A stretch of DNA of 5,084 nucleotides from Gammaproteobacteria bacterium (GTDB lineage: Bacteria > Pseudomonadota > Gammaproteobacteria > Steroidobacterales > Steroidobacteraceae): contig PMHN01000046.1 in the NCBI GenBank assembly GCA_003156695.1, positions 208 to 5,291 of the forward strand, in the 5' to 3' direction. The translations under genes and the position numbers were made by a program. Positions 1 through 4,729 of the stretch are shown one piece after another (the stretch's first letter is position 1; each line of letters begins with the position of its first letter). The notes under the pieces were generated by a model. That model was not told the DNA's origin. It made no database searches and was given only the letters and a program-made list of their open reading frames with translations.

Positions 1-1518
1 AGTGCTGAGCAACGCGGGTACGACCACCATGGTTCGCAGCGGTGTCGGCACGCCGCCGCGCAGCGCGAGCCCTGGGAGGATGGTGGCGCCAAACACCCTC
101 ATGACCGTGCGATTCACCAGCGCGATGGCGGCATCGAGCGCCGGGATCAGGCCCAGGAGAGCGAGCAGTGCCAGCTGCTCGCCCGGGATGCCCCGCGCCT
201 GCAGGACATAGAGCGGCAGCCCCACCGCGACCAGCGCCACCAGCAAGATCGCCGCCAGGTAGTTGCCGACGCCGGTCGCGACTGCCAACCGGTGCGGCCG
301 TCTCCAGAACGGATTGCGGTAACCGATGGTGGCTTCGAAAGCGCGCCGGCCGTTTGCGATCAGGTAGTAACCCGGATCACGACGGCGCGGATCGTCTGTG
401 GACTGCCTGGCAGCCGACACGGCGGCAGCCGCGATGGCGAGCTCGGTCAGTTTCGAGCCGCGGGCAAAACGCTCTATCGCCTGGCGGTACAGATCGCGTG
501 TCGAAAAGTCCGAGGCGGAAAAATCACTCCCCGAGCGCAGCAGCTCGTCAACCAGACTGACGCTTTCGAAGAACTCCGGCCAATCCACATCCGAGAGCAG
601 GCGCATGCTCGTGATGATGTTGCGTACGGTGACGTTGGAGGCTCCCTGGCGCTGATGCTCATCGCGCACCGTCTCGTCCGCAGTCAGCCCTTGCGCGGCG
701 AGGCGCGCCTCCAGCCACTGCAGTGCCGGGGTCACTCGCGGGTCCTGATCACGCAGACGCTGTAGTAGCTGGACGGTAAATGCGGGTGAGAAGGACTTAG
801 GACTCAAGTCGCGGCCCAGGAGCGCCTCGGGCTCTGCCGCCTGACCGTTGACGCCCAGAAGGCGATCCGCGAGGACGTCCGCTTCCTCGCGCGCCGCACG
901 ACTGCTGACAATGCGGGCCGCGGCGCGCCGCAGATTTTCCACCAGCACGATGCGCAAGGTGATCGCGACCGCCCACAGCTCGCCTATGGTCAGTGGCTGA
1001 ACGCGCTGGTAGGCGCGTACGAATGAGCGCAGGGATTCCGGATCGAAGCGGCTGTCGGTGTGGGCAACGAACGCCCAGGCCACCCCGAGCACGCGTGGAT
1101 AGCCTTCAAACGGGCCGCTGGCGAGCTTCGGCAGCAGCCGATAGAAGCCCGGCGGCAGGTCCTGGCGGATCTCACGGATCTGTTCTTCGACGAGGTGGTA
1201 GTTATCGAGCAGCCATTCGGCAGCCGGCGAGATCGCCCGACCCTCGCCGGTCGCGTCCGCAATGGCCCGGTAAGCGGCGAGCAGCACTGACTCGTTGTCC
1301 TTGAGCCGTGCGCCAAGCGAACGACGGGGCGTTGGATGCTGCGTGACCTCCTGTGCGGCGGCGAGGCTCGCCGCATGTTGCTCCAGGCGCTCGGTGCTGA
1401 AGAGCTCCTCGCGCAGGATCGCGTCGCTGTTCCAGGGCGAGACGGTAGCGCGTTGCCCGAAGACGCGATGCAGGAGCGCTTTCAATTTGGCCGCGACAGC
1501 AGCGGTGGGGCGGCGCAC
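1..1518 (-). CDS. ndvB: Cyclic beta-1,2-glucan synthetase (NdvB/ChvB type), N-terminal part, cut by window edge
   Basis: Family members are very large inner-membrane enzymes (about 2,800 residues). They polymerise glucose from UDP-glucose and cyclise the chain into periplasmic beta-1,2-glucan, used in osmoadaptation and host interaction. The visible 506 codons read without a stop. They hold family-typical segments: ELFSTERLEQHAASLAAAQ (about 38-56), WLLDNYHLVEEQIREIR (about 102-118), GVAWAFVAHTDSRFDPE (about 145-161) and AYQRVQPLTIGELWAVAITL (about 169-188). Two membrane segments follow (about 411-440 and 449-468), and RTMVVVPALLS (about 495-505) opens the glycosyltransferase (GT84-like) domain. 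The catalytic and GH94 phosphorylase-like parts lie beyond the left edge. An in-frame TGA at 1537-1539 limits the start; GTG at 1518 is the best choice, although no clear Shine-Dalgarno site precedes it (TTG at 1485 is the alternative). The identity is firm; the symbol is by family analogy. Confidence 0.93.
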   Translation of the reverse strand, partial: MRRPTAAVAAKLKALLHRVFGQRATVSPWNSDAILREELFSTERLEQHAASLAAAQEVTQHPTPRRSLGARLKDNESVLLAAYRAIADATGEGRAISPAAEWLLDNYHLVEEQIREIRQDLPPGFYRLLPKLASGPFEGYPRVLGVAWAFVAHTDSRFDPESLRSFVRAYQRVQPLTIGELWAVAITLRIVLVENLRRAAARIVSSRAAREEADVLADRLLGVNGQAAEPEALLGRDLSPKSFSPAFTVQLLQRLRDQDPRVTPALQWLEARLAAQGLTADETVRDEHQRQGASNVTVRNIITSMRLLSDVDWPEFFESVSLVDELLRSGSDFSASDFSTRDLYRQAIERFARGSKLTELAIAAAAVSAARQSTDDPRRRDPGYYLIANGRRAFEATIGYRNPFWRRPHRLAVATGVGNYLAAILLVALVAVGLPLYVLQARGIPGEQLALLALLGLIPALDAAIALVNRTVMRVFGATILPGLALRGGVPTPLRTMVVVPALLST

Positions 1519-1583
1519 ACTCGCGCCGGCACCGCGTCAGCGGCCGAATGCGCACTGGCTGGCGCGGCAGCTATGGAGGCCCC
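1519..1583. other. Divergent intergenic gap between the ndvB-like gene and a small plus-strand gene
   Basis: This 65-base gap should carry the 5' regions of both divergent genes. It contains the in-frame TGA (1537-1539, minus strand) that bounds the ndvB-like reading frame and the GGAGG site for the plus-strand gene. I saw no convincing -35/-10 pair for either direction, so the promoters may lie inside the neighbouring coding sequence or use a non-sigma70 pattern. Confidence 0.4.
1575..1579 (+). promoter_or_regulatory. Ribosome binding site GGAGG deciding a GTG start
   Basis: GGAGG lies four bases before GTG 1584. It supports that codon over the in-frame ATG at 1548, which has no such site and would overlap the region upstream of the divergent ndvB-like gene. 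The spacing is slightly short. Confidence 0.5.
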
Positions 1584-1844
1584 GTGAACGTCCCCCTCGC
1601 CGTCGTCATTCCCGCGGACGTGTTCTATGTCGTTCAAAGCTCGGGGGTGCCCGGTGCTCGAGAGCACGACGTTTCGTCCGACTTGTACGAAACCCACGCC
1701 CAGGCCAACAGCGAACTCGTGCGCCTCAAGGGGCAAAATCCTGCCGGCGCCTACGACATCTGGAAGAGTTCGACATACGTAGAGCCGCCCGCGTGGCTGT
1801 ATTCGGTGGTGCTGGCCGACGGCACCGTCGTTCCCACCGGTTAG
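1584..1844 (+). CDS. Small hypothetical protein, 86 aa
   Basis: I do not recognise this family. GTG 1584 with GGAGG just upstream is preferred; an in-frame ATG at 1548 would add 12 residues. The product has no signal peptide, membrane segment or cysteine. It starts with a short hydrophobic strand-like stretch (VPLAVVIPADVFYVVQ, residues 3-18). A polar helix-like middle with ETHAQANSELVRLKGQ follows, and the C-terminal part is aromatic-rich (YDIWKSSTYVEPPAWLYSVV, about 56-75) and ends DGTVVPTG. The mix of predicted strands, a helix and conserved-looking aromatic positions suggests a small folded cytoplasmic protein rather than a chance frame. The gene is divergent from the glucan synthase (65-base gap) and convergent with the next gene (23-base gap containing a hairpin), so it is probably transcribed alone. 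Codon use agrees with its neighbours. The minus strand here is also open, but that frame has no recognisable domain. Confidence 0.68.
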   Translation: MNVPLAVVIPADVFYVVQSSGVPGAREHDVSSDLYETHAQANSELVRLKGQNPAGAYDIWKSSTYVEPPAWLYSVVLADGTVVPTG

Positions 1845-1874
1845 CACGGTCATCCCACGGGGTGAGGCTACCGG
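1837..1874. terminator. Nested hairpin between convergent genes, possible bidirectional terminator
   Basis: CCGG-T-TAGC (1837-1845) pairs with GCTACCGG (1867-1874), leaving one bulged T. Inside it TCA-t-CCC (1850-1856) pairs with GGGTGA (1860-1865) around an ACG loop. The structure straddles the ends of the two convergent genes, where a shared terminator would be expected. Neither side has a clear T-run, so it would be non-canonical or a Rho-blocking stem. It overlaps the 3' codons of both genes. Confidence 0.4.
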
Positions 1875-2125
1875 CTGCCTTCGAGCGGTGGGGCGCGGTC
1901 CGGTCCGGAAGCGTTCGCCGCGAAAGCCCGCAGGCAGTCGCGCGAGCAGATCACCACCGACGGCGCCTGATCATCCATCGCACCCGGATTCGGCAGGCGA
2001 CTCAGAAGGAAATGCGCGCGCGGCCGGCGTCCGTCTTCATGACCGATGTCGCATCCGCAAACATCGCAGGTCAGCACCTGGACTTCCACCGCAGGGTGAA
2101 AGGTCCCGGATTTCCGCCAGGCCAT
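1868..2125 (-). CDS. Small putative zinc-binding protein with CxxC and CxxxC pairs, 85 aa
   Basis: The frame encodes an 85-residue protein with CDVC at 20-23 (plus C25) and CSRDC at 60-64, separated by about 36 residues that include H29 and H38. The order CxxC, spacer, strand VVICSRDCLRAF is typical of treble-clef or zinc-ribbon folds, where the second pair sits at the start of a helix. Metal binding is inferred from this pattern; the partner and function are unknown. There is no signal peptide or membrane segment, so a cytoplasmic location is likely. The start is uncertain: ATG 2125 lacks a good Shine-Dalgarno site, and GTG codons at residues 13 and 17 are alternatives that still keep all cysteines. 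The gene lies 76 bases downstream of the RRM gene on the same strand, separated by a strong GC hairpin, and could be co-transcribed with it. The C-terminal 17 or so residues look disordered. Confidence 0.72.
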   Translation of the reverse strand: MAWRKSGTFHPAVEVQVLTCDVCGCDIGHEDGRRPRAHFLLSRLPNPGAMDDQAPSVVICSRDCLRAFAANASGPDRAPPLEGSR

Positions 2126-2147
2126 GGATTACAGCTCGCAGCTGAGG

Positions 2148-2183
2148 CTCCCCCGGAGCGCCGTGAGGCGCCCGGAGGAGGGG
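2148..2183. terminator. GC-rich imperfect hairpin between RRM gene and cysteine-motif gene
   Basis: The sequence folds about loop GTGA (2163-2166). GCGCC on one side pairs with GGCGC on the other, and the stem extends with wobbles and one mismatch to the C-run (2150-2154) against the GGAGGAGG side. It follows the stop of the RRM gene (minus strand) by about 20 bases. No T-run follows on either strand, so it may act as a partial or Rho-assisted terminator, an mRNA 3'-end protector, or part of the leader of the cysteine-motif gene. Confidence 0.35.
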
Positions 2184-2201
2184 ATTCTAAAGAACCCGAT
2201 C

Positions 2202-2501
2202 TTAGTAGCGGCGCGGGCCGCGGCTCTCGCCGCCGCCGCCGCCACCACGCTCGCGCTCCTGCGCCTCGCTGATCTTCAGCGAGCGGCCGTCGAAGTCCTT
2301 GCCGTTCAGCGCCTGGGTGGCGCGCGCGGCATCGGCGCTCGACATTTCAACGAAGCCGAAGCCACGCGGGCGACCGGTGTCGCGATCGTTGATCAGAGCG
2401 ATCTTTTCAACGGTTCCGTGGGCTGCAAACAGGGTGCGCACGGCGTCTTCGGTGGCCGTGAAGGGAAGATTTCCAACGTATAATTTGGTCACTGCAAACA
2501 C
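2202..2501 (-). CDS. RRM-domain RNA-binding protein with glycine/arginine-rich tail, 99 aa
   Basis: A single RNA recognition motif fills nearly the whole protein. RNP2 is LYVGNL (7-12) and RNP1 is RGFGFVEM (46-53), with the aromatic residues Y8, F48 and F50 that stack on RNA bases. The usual alpha-beta pattern ends at GRSLKISEAQ (72-81). The tail RERGGGGGGESRGPRRY is the short glycine- and arginine-rich extension typical of bacterial and cyanobacterial RRM proteins, which bind single-stranded RNA and are often cold- or stress-induced. It acts in the cytoplasm; the target RNAs are unknown. The start is GTG: 2501 gives 99 residues, while GTG 2492 gives a 96-residue form starting (M)TKLYVGNL, closer to many relatives. 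Neither has a strong Shine-Dalgarno site. The gene is divergent from the alarmone hydrolase, with a structured interval between, which may include its leader. The stop is TAA at 2202-2204. Confidence 0.93.
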   Translation of the reverse strand: MFAVTKLYVGNLPFTATEDAVRTLFAAHGTVEKIALINDRDTGRPRGFGFVEMSSADAARATQALNGKDFDGRSLKISEAQERERGGGGGGESRGPRRY

Positions 2502-2526
2502 TCACAAAGCTAGAGGGAAATACGAG

Positions 2527-2546
2527 CAGGAAGGCCCTGCCTCCTG
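2527..2546. repeat. Small hairpin in the RRM gene leader
   Basis: CAGG-A-AGGC (2527-2535) pairs with GCCTCCTG (2539-2546) around a three-base loop, giving an 8-bp stem with one bulged A. If the RRM transcript starts upstream, this lies 26-45 bases before the GTG 2501. The minus-strand copy contains AGGAGG within the stem, but no start codon in the RRM frame lies at a usable distance, so it is not a hidden start site for that gene. Confidence 0.35.
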
Positions 2547-2613
2547 GTTCGACAGACATTCCGAGGGTGGCAGACGTTGGCCAGAACACGCGCCGGAGGG
2601 GCACTTGGGCCAA

Positions 2614-2692
2614 GGGCAGACAAGCCGAAAGATCACGAGCCTTCGGGAAGGCTACAGCAAGCCGCCCTGTTTTGCCGGGGTTTCGGCTGCCC
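2614..2692. ncRNA. Candidate structured RNA element, family not identified
   Basis: A long closing stem is formed by GGGC (2614-2617), a 5-base bulge and AGCCGAAA (2623-2630), against TTTCGGCT (2681-2688) and GCCC (2689-2692), a total of 12 perfect pairs. Inside lie a perfect hairpin AGCCTT-CGGG-AAGGCT (2638-2653) and a weaker one, ACAG (2654-2657) with CTGT (2667-2670). Enclosed branched helices are typical of riboswitches and cis-regulatory leaders. The strand is undecided: on minus it would lie about 110 bases upstream of the RRM gene, and on plus about 105 bases upstream of the alarmone hydrolase. I could not match it to a known riboswitch class. A DNA-level inverted repeat or an old mobile repeat is also possible. 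Confidence 0.35.
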
Positions 2693-2723
2693 GGCGTACT
2701 GGAACCTTGGTCTAATATCGCTG

Positions 2724-2792
2724 ATGTCCACCCCGGCGCGCCCCTACGACGAGATGCTGGATACCGCCGCTGCGCCCCGGGCGCACGGTTAG
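2724..2792 (+). pseudogene. 22-codon ORF resembling the N-terminus of a circularly permuted ATP-grasp protein
   Basis: ATG 2724 opens a 22-codon frame ending in TAG 2790-2792. Its product includes RPYDEMLDTAAAPRAHG, which by memory resembles the YDEM-x-D...R-x-H segment at the start of COG2308-type circularly permuted ATP-grasp proteins (normally about 480 residues). Nothing of the rest of such a gene follows; the alarmone hydrolase begins six bases after the stop in the same frame. It could be a remnant left by a deletion, a short leader peptide for the downstream gene, or chance. A TAATAT at 2713-2718 would place a transcription start almost on the ATG, but no matching -35 is visible. Confidence 0.3.
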
Positions 2793-2798
2793 AGGCTT

Positions 2799-3332
2799 AT
2801 GGGCACGTCCGACATCCAGACGATCCTGAAGGCGGCCGCATTCGCCGCCCACAAGCATCGGGACCAGCGCCGCAAGGACGCAGCCGCGTCACCGTATATC
2901 AATCACCCCATTGCGCTGGCGAACATTCTGGCTAACGAGGGTGGAATTACCGATGCAACGGTGATCGTCGCCGCATTGCTTCACGACACCGTTGAGGACA
3001 CTGAAACAACGCCAGCGGAACTGCGAGAGCTGTTTGGCGAGGAAGTTGCGAAGGTTGTCATGGAAGTTACCGACGACAAGTCCTTGCCCAAGGCGCAGCG
3101 CAAGCGACTGCAGGTCGAACATGCAGCGCATATCAGCAAGCCGGCAAAGCTGGTCAAGCTGGCTGACAAGATCTCGAACCTGCGCGACATCGCGGCTTCT
3201 GCGCCCAGGGAGTGGACCCTGCAGAGGCGGCGGGAGTACTTCGATTGGGCAAAGCAGGTCGTCGACGGACTCGGGGACGTTTCGCCGCTGCTGCTGCAGG
3301 CATTCAACGCCGCCTACCGGCGAAGACCGTGA
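2799..3332 (+). CDS. MESH1-like small alarmone hydrolase (ppGpp 3'-pyrophosphohydrolase), HD domain, 177 aa
   Basis: This is a single-domain HD hydrolase of the RelA/SpoT hydrolase family with no synthetase, TGS or ACT part. It aligns by eye along its length with animal MESH1 (HDDC3), which removes the 3'-pyrophosphate of (p)ppGpp and also dephosphorylates NADPH. The Mn2+ ligands are all present: H36 in YINHP, H62-D63 in LLHDTVED, and D123 in KLVKLADKISNLRD. The catalytic pair E66-D67 is intact, as are the N-terminal basic motif HKHRDQRRKD (18-27) and EVTDDKSLPKAQRKRLQVEH (89-108). The length (177) matches MESH1. The role is cytosolic lowering of alarmone levels, balancing RelA/SpoT or a small synthetase encoded elsewhere; no synthetase is next to it. 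ATG 2799 follows AGAGG with only three bases between, so initiation may be weak or coupled to the short upstream ORF. Confidence 0.93.
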   Translation: MGTSDIQTILKAAAFAAHKHRDQRRKDAAASPYINHPIALANILANEGGITDATVIVAALLHDTVEDTETTPAELRELFGEEVAKVVMEVTDDKSLPKAQRKRLQVEHAAHISKPAKLVKLADKISNLRDIAASAPREWTLQRRREYFDWAKQVVDGLGDVSPLLLQAFNAAYRRRP

Positions 3333-3487
3333 TCGAAAACCTGTTGATGCGGAGGCTCAACACCGGGCGCGGGCGTACTCGGCGCCGCGGCAGCGTGTCG
3401 CACGCCCCACTCGTTTGATCGAGAGCCTCGGGACGGCCGTCGCGCACTGCGTTCACAATGCAGGCATGACTTACCCGGAGCGCTGAC
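3333..3487. other. Gap between alarmone hydrolase and exported hydrolase
   Basis: These 155 bases show no recognisable gene, canonical terminator or sigma70 promoter. A six-codon frame (ATG 3466 to TGA 3486) ends just before the TTG start of the next gene and may be coincidental. The gap length suggests that the exported hydrolase has its own promoter rather than strict operon coupling. Confidence 0.4.
3476..3480 (+). promoter_or_regulatory. Ribosome binding site CGGAG deciding a TTG start
   Basis: GGAG lies seven bases before TTG 3488, which is ideal spacing, but 16 bases before ATG 3497. Starting at TTG also supplies the lysine at the head of the signal peptide, which the ATG form would lack. 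Both points favour TTG. Confidence 0.55.
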
Positions 3488-4333
3488 TTGAAACAAATGA
3501 GTATCGGGCTGCTGGCACTCAGCCTGTTGGGTGGAACTTGCGCATATGCCGGCTGTTCACCCGAAGGCGTGGACGTGGGCGGTTATCGGATCTGGATGCA
3601 GGTCGCGGGCAAGGGGGAACCAACCGTCGTATTTGAGAGCGGCGGCGGGGATGACAGCTCGGCGTGGGCGAGCGTGGAACCGCAGGTCCGGGCGCACGCG
3701 CAGGTCCGCACTGTTTTGTATGATCGGGCGGGCCTCGGAAAAAGCGATCCGGCGCCCGGACCGTACGCCATCGATCACGAAGTTGGGGCGCTTGAGCGTG
3801 CGCTCCATAAGTGTGGCGTGCGCGGATCCGTGGTGCTGGTGTCGCATTCTTACGGCGGCTTCGTCAGCACGCTGATGGCGGCCAGCGACCGCCATGTCGT
3901 CGGGATCGTGTTTGTCGACGCCAACCTGGGCAGCTTCTTCGATAAGGCCGAGGTCGATCATCTGCTCGCCAAGTACACGCCGCAGTTCGACGCGCTGCAG
4001 CGTGCCAAACCAGAGCTGGCGCGCGTCATGATTCCGCTGATGCAGGCGTATCCCGACACGGCTACGCGCGTGCGTTCGGTTGACCTGCCGCGGAGCCTGC
4101 CAGTGATCGACATTGTGGCCGAGAAGACCTGGGCGGATTCCCCGGAAGAACTTACCGGCATGCGGCGTGCACACGCCGACTTCGTGGCGGCCTCACCCAC
4201 GCGCGAAGCCGTGTTTGCAAACGGCAGCAGCCACTACGTCATGCGCGACCGTCCCGAGCTCGTCGTCGATGCCATCGAGCGCATGGTGAAGCGGGTGCGC
4301 GTCAAACACGCGGACACCCCGGCGACTAAGTGA
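3488..4333 (+). CDS. Exported alpha/beta-fold hydrolase, 281 aa
   Basis: The N-terminus (K2, hydrophobic 6-15, cleavage probably after A19-Y20-A21) is a Sec signal peptide, so the mature enzyme should be periplasmic or secreted. The alpha/beta-hydrolase core follows: strand PTVVFESGGGDD (45-56, oxyanion region), YDRAGLGKSDP (78-88), and the nucleophile elbow VSHSYGGF (118-125) with S121. FVDAN (142-146) lies after strand 6, and the catalytic histidine is H249 in NGSSHYVMRDRPELV. The elbow is S-x-S-x-G rather than the common G-x-S-x-G. The acid is not certain; D144, E212 and D217 are candidates. Relatives include proline-iminopeptidase-like and esterase-like enzymes, and the substrate cannot be told from sequence. 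C23 and C109 could pair in the periplasm. C23 is not in a good lipobox. The start is TTG 3488. The gene converges on the next one with 18 bases between. Confidence 0.9.
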   Translation: MKQMSIGLLALSLLGGTCAYAGCSPEGVDVGGYRIWMQVAGKGEPTVVFESGGGDDSSAWASVEPQVRAHAQVRTVLYDRAGLGKSDPAPGPYAIDHEVGALERALHKCGVRGSVVLVSHSYGGFVSTLMAASDRHVVGIVFVDANLGSFFDKAEVDHLLAKYTPQFDALQRAKPELARVMIPLMQAYPDTATRVRSVDLPRSLPVIDIVAEKTWADSPEELTGMRRAHADFVAASPTREAVFANGSSHYVMRDRPELVVDAIERMVKRVRVKHADTPATK

Positions 4334-4353
4334 GGCCTGCGATCCTAAGGCCT
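4333..4353. terminator. Inverted repeat between convergent gene ends
   Basis: AGGCCT at 4333-4338 and again at 4348-4353 can form a 6-bp stem with a 9-base loop, exactly spanning the 18-base gap between the exported hydrolase and the convergent four-cysteine gene. No T-run follows on either side. Each AGGCCT is itself a palindrome, so the pairing may be partly fortuitous. Confidence 0.3.
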
Positions 4354-4669
4354 ACTTGTGCGGCTTGGGCTCCCCGAAGTCCGGATGCTTCGCCTTGCAG
4401 GCCGCGATCAGTTCGGGGTTCACCTGCGGCAACGTCAGTTTCGTTTTGTGCGGCGGTGGGGTGCCGCGCATGATCGGGTCAATGCAATCCACGTGCAGGC
4501 CGTTGCCGGTTTTATAGTCGCCCTGAATGAAACCCGCCTGCTTACACGCCGCGGCGATTTGCGCACAGGGTCCGGAGCCCTTTTCGGGCGGCTCTTCAGG
4601 CGGCTGTGCACTTAAGCGGGCCGTGAGACTTAGGAGGACTGCGCAGACTGCGAGTGCTGAAATCCGCAT
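4352..4669 (-). CDS. Small secreted four-cysteine protein, 105 aa
   Basis: I do not know a named function for this protein. ATG 4669 is preferred over the in-frame GTG 4687 because GAGGAG (4680-4685, minus strand) lies 10 bases upstream of the ATG and overlaps the GTG itself. MRISALAVCAVLLSLTARLSA is a Sec signal peptide, likely cut after A21, giving a mature protein of about 84 residues. A proline/glutamate-rich linker (22-30) leads to a core with four cysteines (C35, C42, C62, C91): CAQIAAACKQAGF, then HVDCIDPIMRG, then LPQVNPELIAACKAKHPDFG. The even number suggests two disulfides in the periplasm. The C-x6-C...DC-DPIM...VxPxxxxACKAKxPxFG pattern resembles uncharacterised secreted proteins I recall from proteobacteria. 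The gene is 60 bases downstream of the MocR-type regulator on the same strand and could share its transcript. Confidence 0.8.
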   Translation of the reverse strand: MRISALAVCAVLLSLTARLSAQPPEEPPEKGSGPCAQIAAACKQAGFIQGDYKTGNGLHVDCIDPIMRGTPPPHKTKLTLPQVNPELIAACKAKHPDFGEPKPHK

Positions 4670-4679
4670 GGGCTGGTTA

Positions 4680-4685
4680 CTCCTC
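4680..4685 (-). promoter_or_regulatory. Ribosome binding site GAGGAG for the four-cysteine protein
   Basis: GAGGAG on the minus strand sits 10 bases before ATG 4669 and is the best Shine-Dalgarno match in the window. It fixes the start at 4669 and argues against the longer GTG form, whose first codons would consist of this site. Confidence 0.6.
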
Positions 4686-4729
4686 ACGAATCGTGACTAA
4701 TCAGCATCTCCGCCACCCGGCGCCGGAAG

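Larger units (their letters stand above)
2502..2798. other. Intergenic interval between divergent RRM and alarmone-hydrolase genes
   Basis: These 297 bases hold no convincing long gene. Several frames are open, as expected at this GC content, but none shows a domain. The content I can support is: a small hairpin close to the RRM start (2527-2546), the palindrome CTTGGGCCAAG near 2604-2614, a long multi-stem inverted repeat (2614-2692), a -10-like TAATAT (2713-2718), and a 22-codon ORF (2724-2792). GGCAGAC occurs twice, near 2569 and 2615. Confidence 0.6.

Noticed and set aside
1295..2272. Long plus-strand open frame of about 325 codons
   Set aside because: It crosses the ndvB-like 5' end, the small plus gene and the cysteine-motif gene in other frames, and its product is arginine-, alanine- and proline-rich with no domain, as expected of a GC-rich shadow.
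2479..2484. Perfect TATAAT on the plus strand
   Set aside because: It lies inside the RRM coding sequence, at codons for the RNP2 motif, and the expected -35 position reads CCGTGA, a poor match. Probably fortuitous.
2407..2613. Minus-strand frame upstream of and overlapping the RRM start
   Set aside because: It overlaps the RRM gene in another frame and has no domain; AGGAGG at 2540-2545 has no suitable start codon in the RRM frame after it.
2614..2692. Cyclic di-GMP (GEMM) riboswitch
   Set aside because: There is a GCAAGCC stretch and a TTCGGGAA-like hairpin, loosely like the class, but the GCAAAGCC core, the GGTAG segment and the tetraloop-receptor pattern are missing.
3488..3556. Lipoprotein signal in the alpha/beta hydrolase
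   Set aside because: C23 follows Y-A-G and C18 follows G-G-T; neither matches the lipobox, while A-Y-A at 19-21 is a normal signal peptidase I site.
3557..4174. Minus-strand open frame of about 205 codons
   Set aside because: It lies wholly opposite the alpha/beta hydrolase, whose signal peptide and catalytic motifs are clear; the antisense product has no recognisable features.
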